A stretch of DNA of 64,000 nt. Origin: Micromonospora wenchangensis (GTDB lineage Bacteria > Actinomycetota > Actinomycetes > Mycobacteriales > Micromonosporaceae). The notes beneath the pieces are model-generated. The model did no database searches. It saw only the letters and a program-made list of their open reading frames with translations, and was not told the DNA's origin. Positions 24,588-36,326 of this stretch are shown here, piece by piece (position 1 is the first letter of the stretch; each line of letters begins with the position of its first letter). Where the stretch lies: the NCBI RefSeq assembly GCF_002210435.1, contig NZ_MZMV01000029.1, forward strand, positions 22,644 through 86,643, given 5' to 3'. Position numbers and translations under genes: made by a program.

Positions 24588-26528
24588 TCAGTCGGTCGGG
24601 GTGGGGGCGGCGTCGCCGTCGAGGGCGGCGAGGATCGCCTCGGCGGTGCGCCGACCCACCCCGGGCACCTCGACGATCTCCTCCACGGTGGCGGCGGAGA
24701 GCCGTTTGAGCGAACCGAAGTGCCGCAGCAGCGCCTTGCGGCGGACCTCGCCCAGCCCGGGGACGGTGTCCAGGGCCGATTCCGTCATCCGCTTCGAGCG
24801 CCGCTGCCGGTGGAAGGTGATGGCGAACCGGTGCGCCTCGTCCCGGACGCGTTGCAGCAGGTAGAGCCCCTCGGAGGTGCGCGGCAGGATGACCGGGTAG
24901 TCGTCGTCGGGGAGCCAGACCTCCTCCAGCCGCTTGGCCAGCCCGCACAGCGCCACGTCGTCGATGCCCAGCTCGGCCAGCGCCTGGGCCGCCGCCGCCA
25001 CCTGCGGGGCGCCACCGTCGACGACCACGAGCTGCGGCGGGTAGGCGAACTTACGCGGCCGGCCGGTGTTCGGGTCGATGCCGGGGCGGTCGGGGTCGGA
25101 CGCGGTCTCCTCGCCCAGCTCGCCGGTCTCGGCGCGGGCGTCGAGGTAGCGGGCGAAGCGGCGACGCAGCACCTCGGACATGGCCGACAGGTCGTCGGTG
25201 GCCCCCCGGACGATGAACCGGCGGTACTCGCTCTTGCGGGGCAGCCCGTCCTCGAAGACGACCATGCTGGCCACCACGTCGGTGCCCTGGATCTGGGAGA
25301 CGTCGAAGCACTCGATGCGCAGCGGCGAGGTGCGCATGCCGAGCGCCTCGCTGATCTCGTCGAGCGCCTTGCCCCGGGTGGTCAGGTCGCCGGCCCGCTT
25401 GAGCTTGTGCCGGGCCAACGCGTCCTTCGCGTTGCGGCCGACCGTCTCCAGCAGGGTCTTCTTGTCGCCGCGCTGGGGCACCCGCAGCGACACCCGGCTG
25501 CCCCGGCGGGTGCTGAGCCAGTCGGCCAGCGCCTCGGCGTCGGCGGGCAGCTCGGGGACGAGCAGTTCCCGGGGGACGTCCGCCTCGCCCTGCTCGCCGC
25601 CGTAGACCTGGGTGCAGAAGTGGTGCACCAGGTCGCCGGTGGTCAACTCCTCGGTCTTCTCCACCACCCAGCCGCGCTGGCCGCGTACCCGGCCGTCGCG
25701 GACGTGGAAGACCTGCACGGCGGCTTCGAGGGGGTCGTCGGCGAAGGCGACCACGTCGGCGTCGGTGCCGTCGCCGAGCACCACTGTCTGCTTCTCCATG
25801 GCCCGGCGCAGGGCGGCCACGTCGTCGCGCAGCCGGGCCGCCCGCTCGAACTCCAACTGCTCGCTGGCCTCGGTCATCTCGCGTTCGAGCCGACGCACCA
25901 TGGTGTCGGTGCGGCCGGCCATGAACTCGCAGAAGTTGTCGACGATCGCCCGGTGCGCCTCGGCGGAGACGGTGCCGACGCAGGGCGCGGAACACTTGCC
26001 GATGTAGCCGAGCAGGCAGGGGCGGCCGACCTGCCCGGCCCGCTTGAACACCCCGGCGGAGCAGGTGCGGGCGGGGAAGACCCGCAGCAGCAGGTCGAGC
26101 GTCTCGCGGATCGCCCAGGCGTGCGAGTACGGCCCGAAGTACCGCACGCCCTTACGCTTCGCGCCCCGCATGACCTGCAGCCGCGGGTATTCCTCGTCGA
26201 GGGTGACCGCCAGGTACGGGTACGACTTGTCGTCGCGGTACCTGACGTTGAACCGGGGGTCGTACTGCTTGATCCAGGTGTATTCGAGCTGGAGCGCCTC
26301 GACCTCGGTGCCGACGGTGACCCAGTCGACCGACTCGGCCGTGGTGACCATCTGGCGGGTGCGCTCGTGCAGCCCCCACGGGTCGGCGAAGTAGGAGTTG
26401 AGCCTGCTGCGCAGGCTCTTGGCCTTGCCGACGTAGATCACCCGGCCGGTGCCGTCGCGGAACCGGTAGACCCCTGGGGACTCGGGGATCGTGCCGGTCG
26501 CGGGGCGGTAGGTCGAGGGATCAGCCAC
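24588..26528 (-). CDS. uvrC: UvrC, excinuclease ABC subunit C
   Basis: Dual-incision nuclease of nucleotide excision repair. It has 646 residues: N-terminal GIY-YIG nuclease (GVYRFRDGTGRVIYVGKAKSLR), a cysteine cluster (CSAGVFKRAGQVGRPCLLGYIGKCSAPC), a UVR motif around EQLEFERAARLRDDVAALR, the RNase H-like C-terminal nuclease with ECFDVSQIQGTD and VVDGGAPQV, and tandem helix-hairpin-helices (PGLGEVRRKALLRHFGS, PGVGRRTAEAIL). The GTG at 26528 (VADPSTYRPATG) matches other actinobacterial starts. A longer GTG start at 26558 is ruled out if the promoter between them is real. Confidence 0.97.
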   Translation of the reverse strand: MADPSTYRPATGTIPESPGVYRFRDGTGRVIYVGKAKSLRSRLNSYFADPWGLHERTRQMVTTAESVDWVTVGTEVEALQLEYTWIKQYDPRFNVRYRDDKSYPYLAVTLDEEYPRLQVMRGAKRKGVRYFGPYSHAWAIRETLDLLLRVFPARTCSAGVFKRAGQVGRPCLLGYIGKCSAPCVGTVSAEAHRAIVDNFCEFMAGRTDTMVRRLEREMTEASEQLEFERAARLRDDVAALRRAMEKQTVVLGDGTDADVVAFADDPLEAAVQVFHVRDGRVRGQRGWVVEKTEELTTGDLVHHFCTQVYGGEQGEADVPRELLVPELPADAEALADWLSTRRGSRVSLRVPQRGDKKTLLETVGRNAKDALARHKLKRAGDLTTRGKALDEISEALGMRTSPLRIECFDVSQIQGTDVVASMVVFEDGLPRKSEYRRFIVRGATDDLSAMSEVLRRRFARYLDARAETGELGEETASDPDRPGIDPNTGRPRKFAYPPQLVVVDGGAPQVAAAAQALAELGIDDVALCGLAKRLEEVWLPDDDYPVILPRTSEGLYLLQRVRDEAHRFAITFHRQRRSKRMTESALDTVPGLGEVRRKALLRHFGSLKRLSAATVEEIVEVPGVGRRTAEAILAALDGDAAPTPTD

Positions 26529-26535
26529 GGCACCG

Positions 26536-26558
26536 AGACTATCCGTTGCCCCCGACAC
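26536..26558 (-). promoter_or_regulatory. PafBC/RecA-NDp-type damage promoter of uvrC (leaderless)
   Basis: On the minus strand GTGTCGGGG (26558-26550), 8 bases, TAGTCT (26541-26536), then seven bases to the GTG at 26528. The first element is identical to that of recQ. It overlaps the last codons of the upstream nuclease/jacalin gene, so uvrC would have its own damage promoter. Confidence 0.7.
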
Positions 26559-27879
26559 TCCAGATCACGCCGAGCTGGTCGACCTCGGTGCCGCTGCGGC
26601 CGAAGAATCCGGCCAGTCGACCGCCCTCGGGCGCGGTGAAGGTGACCGCCGCCGAGGTGGGCGTACCGGCGGTGAGGGTGCGGCCCTGGTCGGTGTCGAG
26701 CCGGGCCGAGAAGATCCGGGTCCGGCCGTCCTTCTGCCCCTGGGTGAGGGTGACCCGGGTGATCCGTTCGCCGGGGGCCAGGGTGAGGCCGGTCTCGGTC
26801 CCACCGGTGCCGCCGTGGCGCAGCTGGCCGCCGTCGGCGAGGTCGACGCCGACGGCGTCGAGCCGGGAGCCGCCGCGCAGGGTGACCCGGGTCACCGCCG
26901 GGCCGACCCGGTCGGCGTCGGTGAACGGCGTGCCGTGCGGGCCGCCCCAGGTGTCGCTGGCCCGCAGCGTCGGGTCGAGGGTCCAGTCGAACCAGGCGGC
27001 GTGCGGGTAGTGGTCGGACAGCGGCCCGCCGGTCGGGGTGAGGAACCGGGCGTGCTCGTTGTGGTAGCGGTTCAGGGCGAGCCGGACCAGCCGGTTGCCC
27101 CGGTAGAGGATCTTGTCGACCACCTCGCAGGAGTCGGTCACGTTCGCCTCGTCGCAGACCAGCGCCGGGTCACCGGCGGCCGGCGGCTGGCCGGCCCGTT
27201 CCTGCTGCACCCAGACGTCGGTGAGCCCGTTGGCCGCCACCAGGTCGCGGATGTTGTCGCCGGTACGGGTGTAGCGGACGTTCAGGTCACCCATCAGCAC
27301 CACCGCGTTGCCGGCCGAGTTGGCGGCGACGTACGCGGAGAGCTGGTTGAGGTTGGACCGGCGGGCGGCCAGGTCGGCGTCGGTGGTGCCGGCGTTCGGG
27401 TGGGCGTTGTAGAAGTCGACGTAGACCCCCTCGGCGAGCCGGATGCGGCTGGCGGTGAAGCCCTTCGGGGTGAGGCAGTCGGTGCCGTTGCAGGAGTTCC
27501 ACTTCACCCGGGCGAAGTCGCTGTACGGGTAGTTGGACAGCGTGTTGAGGCCGCTGCCGAACGGCACGCCCCCGCTGGTCGGCGTCCGGTACGGGTGCTG
27601 GTCGGTGGCGTACAGGTCGGCGTGGTAGTTGAAGTCCTCCTGGACGTGCACGATGTCGTACCCGCCGAGCCGTTCGCCGATCGGTCGGGTGTTCGTCGCC
27701 GGGTCGCCGCTGGAGATGATGTCGGGCAGGCCGGCGACGTTGTAGGTGAGCACGGAGAACGCCCCCGAGGTGGGGGCGACGGTGGTCCCGGCGGGGGCGG
27801 CCGAGGCGGCGGCCGAGGCGGGCGGGGTGAGCGCGACCGCGAGCAGCGTCGCGGACGCGAGCAGACGGACGACCTTCAT
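26539..27879 (-). CDS. Secreted endonuclease/exonuclease/phosphatase-fold protein with C-terminal jacalin-like lectin domain
   Basis: A 446-residue exported protein. A Sec signal peptide (MKVVRLLASATLLAVALTPPASA) precedes a DNase I-like domain with SVLTYNVAGLP, the metal-binding Glu in HVQEDF, NAHPNAG, MGDLNVRYT and the catalytic SDHYPHAAWFDW. Sphingomyelinases and secreted nucleases share this fold, so the substrate could be a phospholipid, nucleic acid or other phosphodiester. Residues 309-446 begin DTWGGPHGTPF and have the three-fold beta-sheet spacing of a jacalin-type carbohydrate-binding domain (RVTLRGGSRLDAVGV, RITRVTLTQGQK, GFFGRSGTEVDQLGVIW). The ATG at 27879 is chosen because it opens the signal peptide. 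Divergent from a secreted acylase. Confidence 0.88.
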   Translation of the reverse strand: MKVVRLLASATLLAVALTPPASAAASAAPAGTTVAPTSGAFSVLTYNVAGLPDIISSGDPATNTRPIGERLGGYDIVHVQEDFNYHADLYATDQHPYRTPTSGGVPFGSGLNTLSNYPYSDFARVKWNSCNGTDCLTPKGFTASRIRLAEGVYVDFYNAHPNAGTTDADLAARRSNLNQLSAYVAANSAGNAVVLMGDLNVRYTRTGDNIRDLVAANGLTDVWVQQERAGQPPAAGDPALVCDEANVTDSCEVVDKILYRGNRLVRLALNRYHNEHARFLTPTGGPLSDHYPHAAWFDWTLDPTLRASDTWGGPHGTPFTDADRVGPAVTRVTLRGGSRLDAVGVDLADGGQLRHGGTGGTETGLTLAPGERITRVTLTQGQKDGRTRIFSARLDTDQGRTLTAGTPTSAAVTFTAPEGGRLAGFFGRSGTEVDQLGVIWSVGGNG

Positions 27880-28019
27880 CGAGCGGTCCAATCTGGAGCG
27901 GCGGGACCGGCGGGGGGACACCGGTCGATGGACGTCTTCCGATATCGACGAACGGAGATTACCATCCGGTAACCGAATGTTATTCACGTAAAGATCCCCA
28001 TCCTCATCGGAGGATCGCC

Positions 28020-31000
28020 ATGCCCCGTCCCCCCACCGTCCGCCGCCTGCTCGCCGGCCTGACCGCCGGCATCAGCGTCGCCGCCCTGCTCACCGCGACA
28101 CCCGCCACACCCGCCGAGGCCGCCGCGCCGCGTGCCGCGTTCACCCCCGAGGACTACTGCCTCGGCGAGTGCGGCGACATCCTGCCGCCCGGCCAGAACG
28201 GCAACGCCACCCTCGTCGAGGTGCTGGCCAACCAGACCCTCGGCACCCTGCCCCGGCACTCCGCCGACCAGCTCGACCGGTACGCCGACCTGGTCTACGG
28301 CTACGCCGGGCTACGCGAGGAACAGATCGGCTCGTTCTTCAACGACGCCTCCTTCGGGGTGCCGCAGGGGCAGGTCGAACGCGACTACTCGCCCCGCTCC
28401 GACGTCCGCATCCTGCGGGACAAGGCCACCGGCGTCCCGCACGTCACCGGCACCACCCGGGGCGGCACCATGTACGGCGCGGGCTACGCCGGGGCCGAGG
28501 ACCGGCTGTTCACCATGGACCTGCTGCGGCACGTCGGGCGGGGCACCCTCACCTCGTTCGCCGGGGGCGCACCCGGCAACCGGGCCCTGGAGCAGAGCGT
28601 CTGGCGCAACTCGCCGTACACCGAGGCGGACCTCCAGGCGCAGGTCGAGGCGCTGCGCACGAAGGGGCCGCGCGGCCAGCAGCTCTACGCCGACGTGCAG
28701 GAGTACATCGCCGGCATCAACGCCTACATCGGCGTCTGCATGGGTGCCCGCAACTGCCCCGGCGAGTACGTGCTCACCGGCCACCTGGACGCGGTCACCA
28801 ACGCCGGCGGCCCGGAGCCGTTCCAGCTCACCGACCTGATCGCCATCGCCGGCGTGGTGGGCGGGCTGTTCGGCGGCGGGGGCGGCACCGAGATGCAGTC
28901 CGCGCTGGTCCGCATCGCCGCCCGCGCCAAGTACGGGGCCACCGAGGGCGACAAGGTGTGGACGGCGTTCCGCAACCAGAACGACCCGGAGACCGTGCTG
29001 ACCCTGCACGACGGGCAGAGCTTCCCGTACGGCGACGCCTCCCCGGACGCGGCGAGCGTGGCGCTGCCCGACGCCGGCTCGGCCCGGGTCGAGCCGATCT
29101 TCACCGACCCGACCGGCTCCGCCGGCAGCACCGCCGCCCCGGCCCGGACCACCGGCAACAGCGCGTCCGGCGAGCTGGCCGCCGCACTGTCCGGGCTGAC
29201 CATCAGCCCGGCGCACCGGGGCATGTCCAACGCGGCGGTGGTCTCGGCCGCGAACTCGGCCACCGGGCACCCGGTCGCGGTCTTCGGCCCGCAGACCGGC
29301 TACTTCTCCCCGCAACTGCTGATGATCCAGGAGTTGCAGGGCCCGGGGATCAGCGCCCGGGGCGCGGCGTTCGCCGGTCTCAACCTCTACGTGCTGCTCG
29401 GCCGGGGCCAGGACTACGCGTGGAGCGCCACCTCGTCGATCCACGACATCACCGACACCTACGCGGTGCCGCTGTGCACCACCGACGGCAGCGCCCCCAC
29501 CCTCGCCGCCGACCACTACCTCTACCGGGGGCAGTGCGTGGCGATGGAGCAGCTCGCGCACGTCAACAAGTGGAGCCCGACCCTCGCCGACGGCACCGCC
29601 AAGGGGTCGTACAAGCTGGTGGCCTGGCGCACGAAGCTCGGCCTGGTCTCCTGGCGGGGGACGGTGGGCGGCAAACCGCACGCGTTCACCCAGCTGCGCT
29701 CCACCTACCGGCACGAGGCCGACTCCGCGATCGGCTTCCAGATGTTCAACGACCCGACCCAGATGGGCTCGGCGGACGCCTTCGTCGCCTCGGCCAACAA
29801 CGTCGAGTACGCGTTCAACTGGTTCTACGTCAACTCCACCGAGTCGGCGTACTTCAACTCCGGGCTGAACCCGGTGCGGGCCGCCGGGTCCAACCCGAAC
29901 CTGCCGATGAAGGCCGAGCCGGCCTACGAGTGGCAGGGCTTCGACCCGGCGACGAACACCGCAAGCTACGCCCCGCTGGCCGCCCACCCCCGCTCGGTCA
30001 ACCAGGACTACTACGTCAGCTGGAACAACAAGCAGGCCAAGGACTTCGGCGGCGCGGACGGCAACTACAGCTTCGGCGCGGTGCACCGGGCCGACCTGCT
30101 GGACCGGCCGCTCAAGGCGGGCCTTCAGGCCGGCCGCAAGTTCGACCGGGGCTCGTTGACCGCGCTGGTGGAGCAGGCCGGCGTGACCGACCTGCGCGGG
30201 GCCGAGGTGCTCGACGAGCTGATCCGGGTGCTGGAGAGCCAGCCCGTCGCCGACGCCACGCTGGCCACCGAGATCAGCCGGCTCAAGGCGTGGCGGCAGG
30301 ACGGCGCGCTGCGGGTGGAGACGGCTAAGGGGTCGAAGGTCTACCGGCACGCCGACGCGATCCGCACCTTCGACGCCTGGTGGCCGCTGCTGGTGCGGGG
30401 GATGTTCCGCGACCAGCTCGGCCCGGACCTCTACCAGTCGCTGATCAACGCGATCCAGATCAACGAGTCCCCGTCCGGGCACCAGCAGGGCGACGTGTCC
30501 AACCTGCCGACCTCGGCCAACGAGGCCCAGGCGCACAAGGGCTCGTCGTTCCAGTACGGCTGGTGGGGCTACGTCGACAAGGACCTGCGCGCGGTGCTCG
30601 GCGACCCGGTGCGCGGCGGGCTGGGCCGGGGCTACTGCGGCGCGGGGAACCTGGCCGGCTGCCGGCAGGTGCTGCTGGACACGTTGCGCACGGCGGCGGC
30701 CACCCCGGCGGCCCAGGTGTACCCCGGCGACGCGAGCTGCGCCGCCGGTGACCAGTGGTGCGCGGACGCGATCATCCAGTCGCCGCTGGGCGGGATCAAG
30801 CACGCCACCACCGCCTGGCAGAACCGGCCGACCTTCCAGCAGGTGGTGTCGTTCCCGGCCCGGCGGGGTGACGACCTGACGAACCTGGCCGCCGGCCGGA
30901 CGGCGACCGCGTCGGGCAGCGAGCTGTTCTTCGGGCCGGGCAAGGCCGTCGACTCCGACCTGGGCACCCGCTGGGCGAGCAGTTGGGCCGACGACCAGTG

Positions 31001-31262
31001 GCTCAGCGTCGACCTCGGGTCGGCCCGCCAGGTGGGCCGGGTGACGCTGGCCTGGGAGTCGGCGTACGCCCGGTCGTACCGGATCGAGGTGTCGACCGAC
31101 GGGTCGACGTGGCGGACGGTGTGGTCGACCACGGCCGGCGACGGCGGCACCGACGTGGCGGCCTTCCCCACCACGACCGCCCGGTACGTCCGGATGCACG
31201 GGGTGACCCGGGCCACCACGTACGGCTACTCGATCTGGGAGTTGGCGGTCTACCCGCAGTGA
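28020..31262 (+). CDS. Secreted penicillin acylase-family amidase with C-terminal F5/8 type C (discoidin) domain
   Basis: A 1080-residue N-terminal-nucleophile hydrolase precursor. After a signal peptide (RRLLAGLTAGISVAALLTATPATPAEA) comes the alpha-chain region with RDKATGVPHVTGTTRGGTMYGAGYAGAEDRLF, a family signature. The likely processing site is before Ser403 in RGMSNAAVVSAANS, which would become the N-terminal nucleophile of the beta chain, as in penicillin acylases and acyl-homoserine lactone acylases. Residues of about 951-1080 (NLAAGRTATASG ... YVRMHGVTRATTYGYSIWELAVY) form a discoidin/CBM32-like module. Four or more extra cysteines suggest disulfides. GGAGG lies six bases before the ATG. 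Substrate unknown; lactone quenching, antibiotic or lipopeptide cleavage are possible. Confidence 0.9.
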   Translation: MPRPPTVRRLLAGLTAGISVAALLTATPATPAEAAAPRAAFTPEDYCLGECGDILPPGQNGNATLVEVLANQTLGTLPRHSADQLDRYADLVYGYAGLREEQIGSFFNDASFGVPQGQVERDYSPRSDVRILRDKATGVPHVTGTTRGGTMYGAGYAGAEDRLFTMDLLRHVGRGTLTSFAGGAPGNRALEQSVWRNSPYTEADLQAQVEALRTKGPRGQQLYADVQEYIAGINAYIGVCMGARNCPGEYVLTGHLDAVTNAGGPEPFQLTDLIAIAGVVGGLFGGGGGTEMQSALVRIAARAKYGATEGDKVWTAFRNQNDPETVLTLHDGQSFPYGDASPDAASVALPDAGSARVEPIFTDPTGSAGSTAAPARTTGNSASGELAAALSGLTISPAHRGMSNAAVVSAANSATGHPVAVFGPQTGYFSPQLLMIQELQGPGISARGAAFAGLNLYVLLGRGQDYAWSATSSIHDITDTYAVPLCTTDGSAPTLAADHYLYRGQCVAMEQLAHVNKWSPTLADGTAKGSYKLVAWRTKLGLVSWRGTVGGKPHAFTQLRSTYRHEADSAIGFQMFNDPTQMGSADAFVASANNVEYAFNWFYVNSTESAYFNSGLNPVRAAGSNPNLPMKAEPAYEWQGFDPATNTASYAPLAAHPRSVNQDYYVSWNNKQAKDFGGADGNYSFGAVHRADLLDRPLKAGLQAGRKFDRGSLTALVEQAGVTDLRGAEVLDELIRVLESQPVADATLATEISRLKAWRQDGALRVETAKGSKVYRHADAIRTFDAWWPLLVRGMFRDQLGPDLYQSLINAIQINESPSGHQQGDVSNLPTSANEAQAHKGSSFQYGWWGYVDKDLRAVLGDPVRGGLGRGYCGAGNLAGCRQVLLDTLRTAAATPAAQVYPGDASCAAGDQWCADAIIQSPLGGIKHATTAWQNRPTFQQVVSFPARRGDDLTNLAAGRTATASGSELFFGPGKAVDSDLGTRWASSWADDQWLSVDLGSARQVGRVTLAWESAYARSYRIEVSTDGSTWRTVWSTTAGDGGTDVAAFPTTTARYVRMHGVTRATTYGYSIWELAVYPQ

Positions 31263-31267
31263 ACCCG

Positions 31268-31305
31268 ACCGGCCGGCCCGCAGGACGTCCTGCGGGCCGG
31301 CCGGT
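31268..31305. terminator. Perfect 38-base palindrome between convergent acylase and Rieske genes
   Basis: Two 19-base arms (31268-31286 and 31287-31305) with no mismatch and no spacer. It lies five bases after one stop codon and five before the other. It is placed as a bidirectional terminator serving both genes; neither side has a U tract. Confidence 0.7.
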
Positions 31306-31310
31306 GCCGG

Positions 31311-31772
31311 TCAGGCCAGCGAGATCTGGTCGCCGTCGATCTTGAGTTCCTTGGCGGCGAGCGGCGTGGTCGCCGGCCCCTGCTTCACCGCGCCGTCGGT
31401 GATGGCGAACTTGCTGTTGTGGCAGGTGCAGTTGATCGTCCCGCCGTCGACGTTCGACACCGGGCAGCCCTGGTGGGTGCAGATCGGGTCGAACCCCTTG
31501 AACTGCCCCGCCGTCGGCTGGGTGATCACCACGCCCTGCGCGGCGTACACCTGGCCGCCGCCGACCGGGATGTCACCGGTCCTGGCGATCGCGGCGGGGC
31601 CGGACCCGCCGGTGGTCGCGGCCGGTCCGCCGGTGGCCGGGGTGGCCGGTTCGTCACCGGAGTCGTCGCCGCAGGCGGTCAGGAGGACCGCCGCCCCCAC
31701 CGCGCCGGCCCCGGCCAGCAGGGCACGTCGGGTCTGCGTACCGGGCCCGGTCGGCACCTGGTCGTCTGTCAT
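31311..31772 (-). CDS. Rieske [2Fe-2S] lipoprotein
   Basis: A 153-residue exported protein. The N-terminus has a twin-arginine motif (TRRALLAG, Arg15-Arg16) and a lipobox ending at Cys34 (LLTAC), so it is probably folded in the cytosol, exported by Tat and lipid-anchored. The Rieske ligands are Cys98 and His100 (CTH), and Cys115 and His118 (CTCH); Cys103 and Cys117 would form the stabilising disulfide of the high-potential type. Small stand-alone Rieske lipoproteins like this are widespread in actinobacteria; the electron partner is not in this window. Confidence 0.92.
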   Translation of the reverse strand: MTDDQVPTGPGTQTRRALLAGAGAVGAAVLLTACGDDSGDEPATPATGGPAATTGGSGPAAIARTGDIPVGGGQVYAAQGVVITQPTAGQFKGFDPICTHQGCPVSNVDGGTINCTCHNSKFAITDGAVKQGPATTPLAAKELKIDGDQISLA

Positions 31773-31903
31773 CTCCGGCCTTTCTCTCGACTGCTGCCGC
31801 CGGTCGTCGACCCGCGCGGCTCACTGGAGCACACGCACCACTGTGCCCGACGGTTCACCCCGGCCGCCCGGGAACACCCTGCGCAGCGGGCCGGGCCACC
31901 GGG

Positions 31904-34849
<2,946 letters not shown>

Positions 34850-34945
34850 GGTGCGGGTGCTCCCGGAAGAAGAATATGAGGCGGATCTGTCCGCTCCGAG
34901 TGTGATCTGAGCGGTTTTACGGGGCGCAGAAGGAACGCCTGCGCA

Positions 34946-34968
34946 ACTCTAGCCCCGGGGTACGACAA
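34946..34968 (-). promoter_or_regulatory. PafBC/RecA-NDp-type damage promoter of uvrA
   Basis: On the minus strand TTGTCGTAC (34968-34960), 8 bases, TAGAGT (34951-34946). The first six bases fit TTGTCR exactly and the last three of the nine do not. Spacing to the -10 is the same as for recQ, uvrB and uvrC. Unlike those, it leaves a 5' leader of about 90 bases before the GTG. Confidence 0.6.
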
Positions 34969-35031
34969 CTTCCCGCACGCCAACATTCCCCCAGCTCACA
35001 CCGGTCGGCCGACCCGCCGTGCGCGCCCCGC

Positions 35032-35066
35032 TCCCGGTCCGGCCGGTCGCGCCGGCCGGACCGGGA
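35032..35066. terminator. Hairpin downstream of rsgA
   Basis: Fifteen-base-pair perfect stem (35032-35046 with 35052-35066), TCGCG loop, three bases beyond the rsgA stop on the minus strand. No U tract. It separates rsgA from uvrA. Confidence 0.6.
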
Positions 35067-35069
35067 CGG

Positions 35070-36149
35070 TCAGAACCCGCCGGGCAGGGGCGGCGTCGCC
35101 GGCCGGGCCGGCCGCCGGCGACCACCCCGCCAGCCACCCCGCCGCTCGGCCGCCAGCCGACTCTGCCGGCGACCGCTCTCGTACGCCAGCTCCCGCTGGA
35201 GCCGACGCCAGCTCTCGAAGCGCCGGCCCGGCAGTTCCCCGGTCTCCACCGCCTCGCGCACCGCACACGCCGGCTCGGCGGTGTGCCCGCAGTCGGCGTA
35301 CCGGCAACCGGTGGCCAGCTCGGCGATGTCGGTGAACGCCCGGTCCAGCCCGGTATGCCCGTCGAGCAGGCCCACCGCCCGGACCCCGGGGGTGTCCAGC
35401 ACCGCACCGCCGCCGGGCACCGGGACCAGCGCCCGCCAGGTGGTGGTGTGCCGACCCTTGCCGTCGACCCGCCGGATCGCCTGGGTCGGCATGACCTCCG
35501 CCCCGACCAGCGCGTTGACCAGGCTCGACTTGCCCGCCCCGGACGGGCCGAGCAGGGCCAGCGTGCGCCCCGCCGCGACCAGCGGACGCAGCGGGGCCAG
35601 GCCGGTGCCCCGCTCGGCGCTGACCGGCAGCACCGGCACCCCGGGGGCGAGGGCGGCGAGCTGCCGGGCCACCGCCTGCGGGTCGGCGGCCAGGTCGGCC
35701 TTGGTGAGCACCACCAGCGGGGTGGCCCCGGACTCGTGGGCCAGGGCGAGCAGCCGTTCGATCCGGGCGGCGTCCGGCTCCGGGTGCACCGGCTCGATCA
35801 CCGCAGCGGTGTCGAGGTTGGCGGCGAGCACCTGGCCGCTGGCGTCCTTGCCGGCGGTACGGCGGACCAGCGCGGTCCGCCGGGGCAGCACCGCGTCGAC
35901 GGTCACCGGGCCGTCCGGCCAGCGGGCCAGCAGCACCCAGTCGCCGGCGCACGGCAGGGCGGTCAGGTCACGGGCGGCGGCGGCCAGCACCGCCGGGCCC
36001 AGGCTGGCCCGGACCGGTCCGTCCGCGCCGAGCACGGTGCACACGCCCCGGTCGACCCGGGCCACCCGGCCGGGCCGGCGGTCCGGACGCCGCCGCGCGT
36101 ACGCCGCCCGTTCGGCGTCGAGGCCGAGGGCGGTCAGATCGATGCTCAT
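35070..36149 (-). CDS. rsgA: RsgA, ribosome small subunit-dependent GTPase
   Basis: Circularly permuted GTPase that helps mature the 30S subunit. It has 359 residues: an N-terminal OB-like domain, then the G motifs in permuted order, VVLTKADL (G4), SAERGTGL (G5), GPSGAGKSSLVNALVG (G1) and LDTPGVRAVGL (G3), followed by the zinc motif CRYADCGHTAEPAC and a basic C-terminal tail. The ATG at 36149 is preceded directly by GAGGATGAC. The frame runs open to 37055 but only as an artefact of the neighbouring gene on the other strand. Confidence 0.95.
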   Translation of the reverse strand: MSIDLTALGLDAERAAYARRRPDRRPGRVARVDRGVCTVLGADGPVRASLGPAVLAAAARDLTALPCAGDWVLLARWPDGPVTVDAVLPRRTALVRRTAGKDASGQVLAANLDTAAVIEPVHPEPDAARIERLLALAHESGATPLVVLTKADLAADPQAVARQLAALAPGVPVLPVSAERGTGLAPLRPLVAAGRTLALLGPSGAGKSSLVNALVGAEVMPTQAIRRVDGKGRHTTTWRALVPVPGGGAVLDTPGVRAVGLLDGHTGLDRAFTDIAELATGCRYADCGHTAEPACAVREAVETGELPGRRFESWRRLQRELAYESGRRQSRLAAERRGGWRGGRRRPARPATPPLPGGF

Positions 36150-36326
36150 GTCATCCTCACCGGGGTCGGAACTGGTCGTGGCGCGACACGCGTACTGCGA
36201 CCGGCATGACCACCACCCCCGTCCGTCGTCCCGGTACCGTGTCAGGCCGACGGTAGGCCGCCGACCGACGCGCCGAAAGCGAATTCCCCGGCGGCGCAAC
36301 GCTGTCCGGACCGTTAGGGTCGTGGC

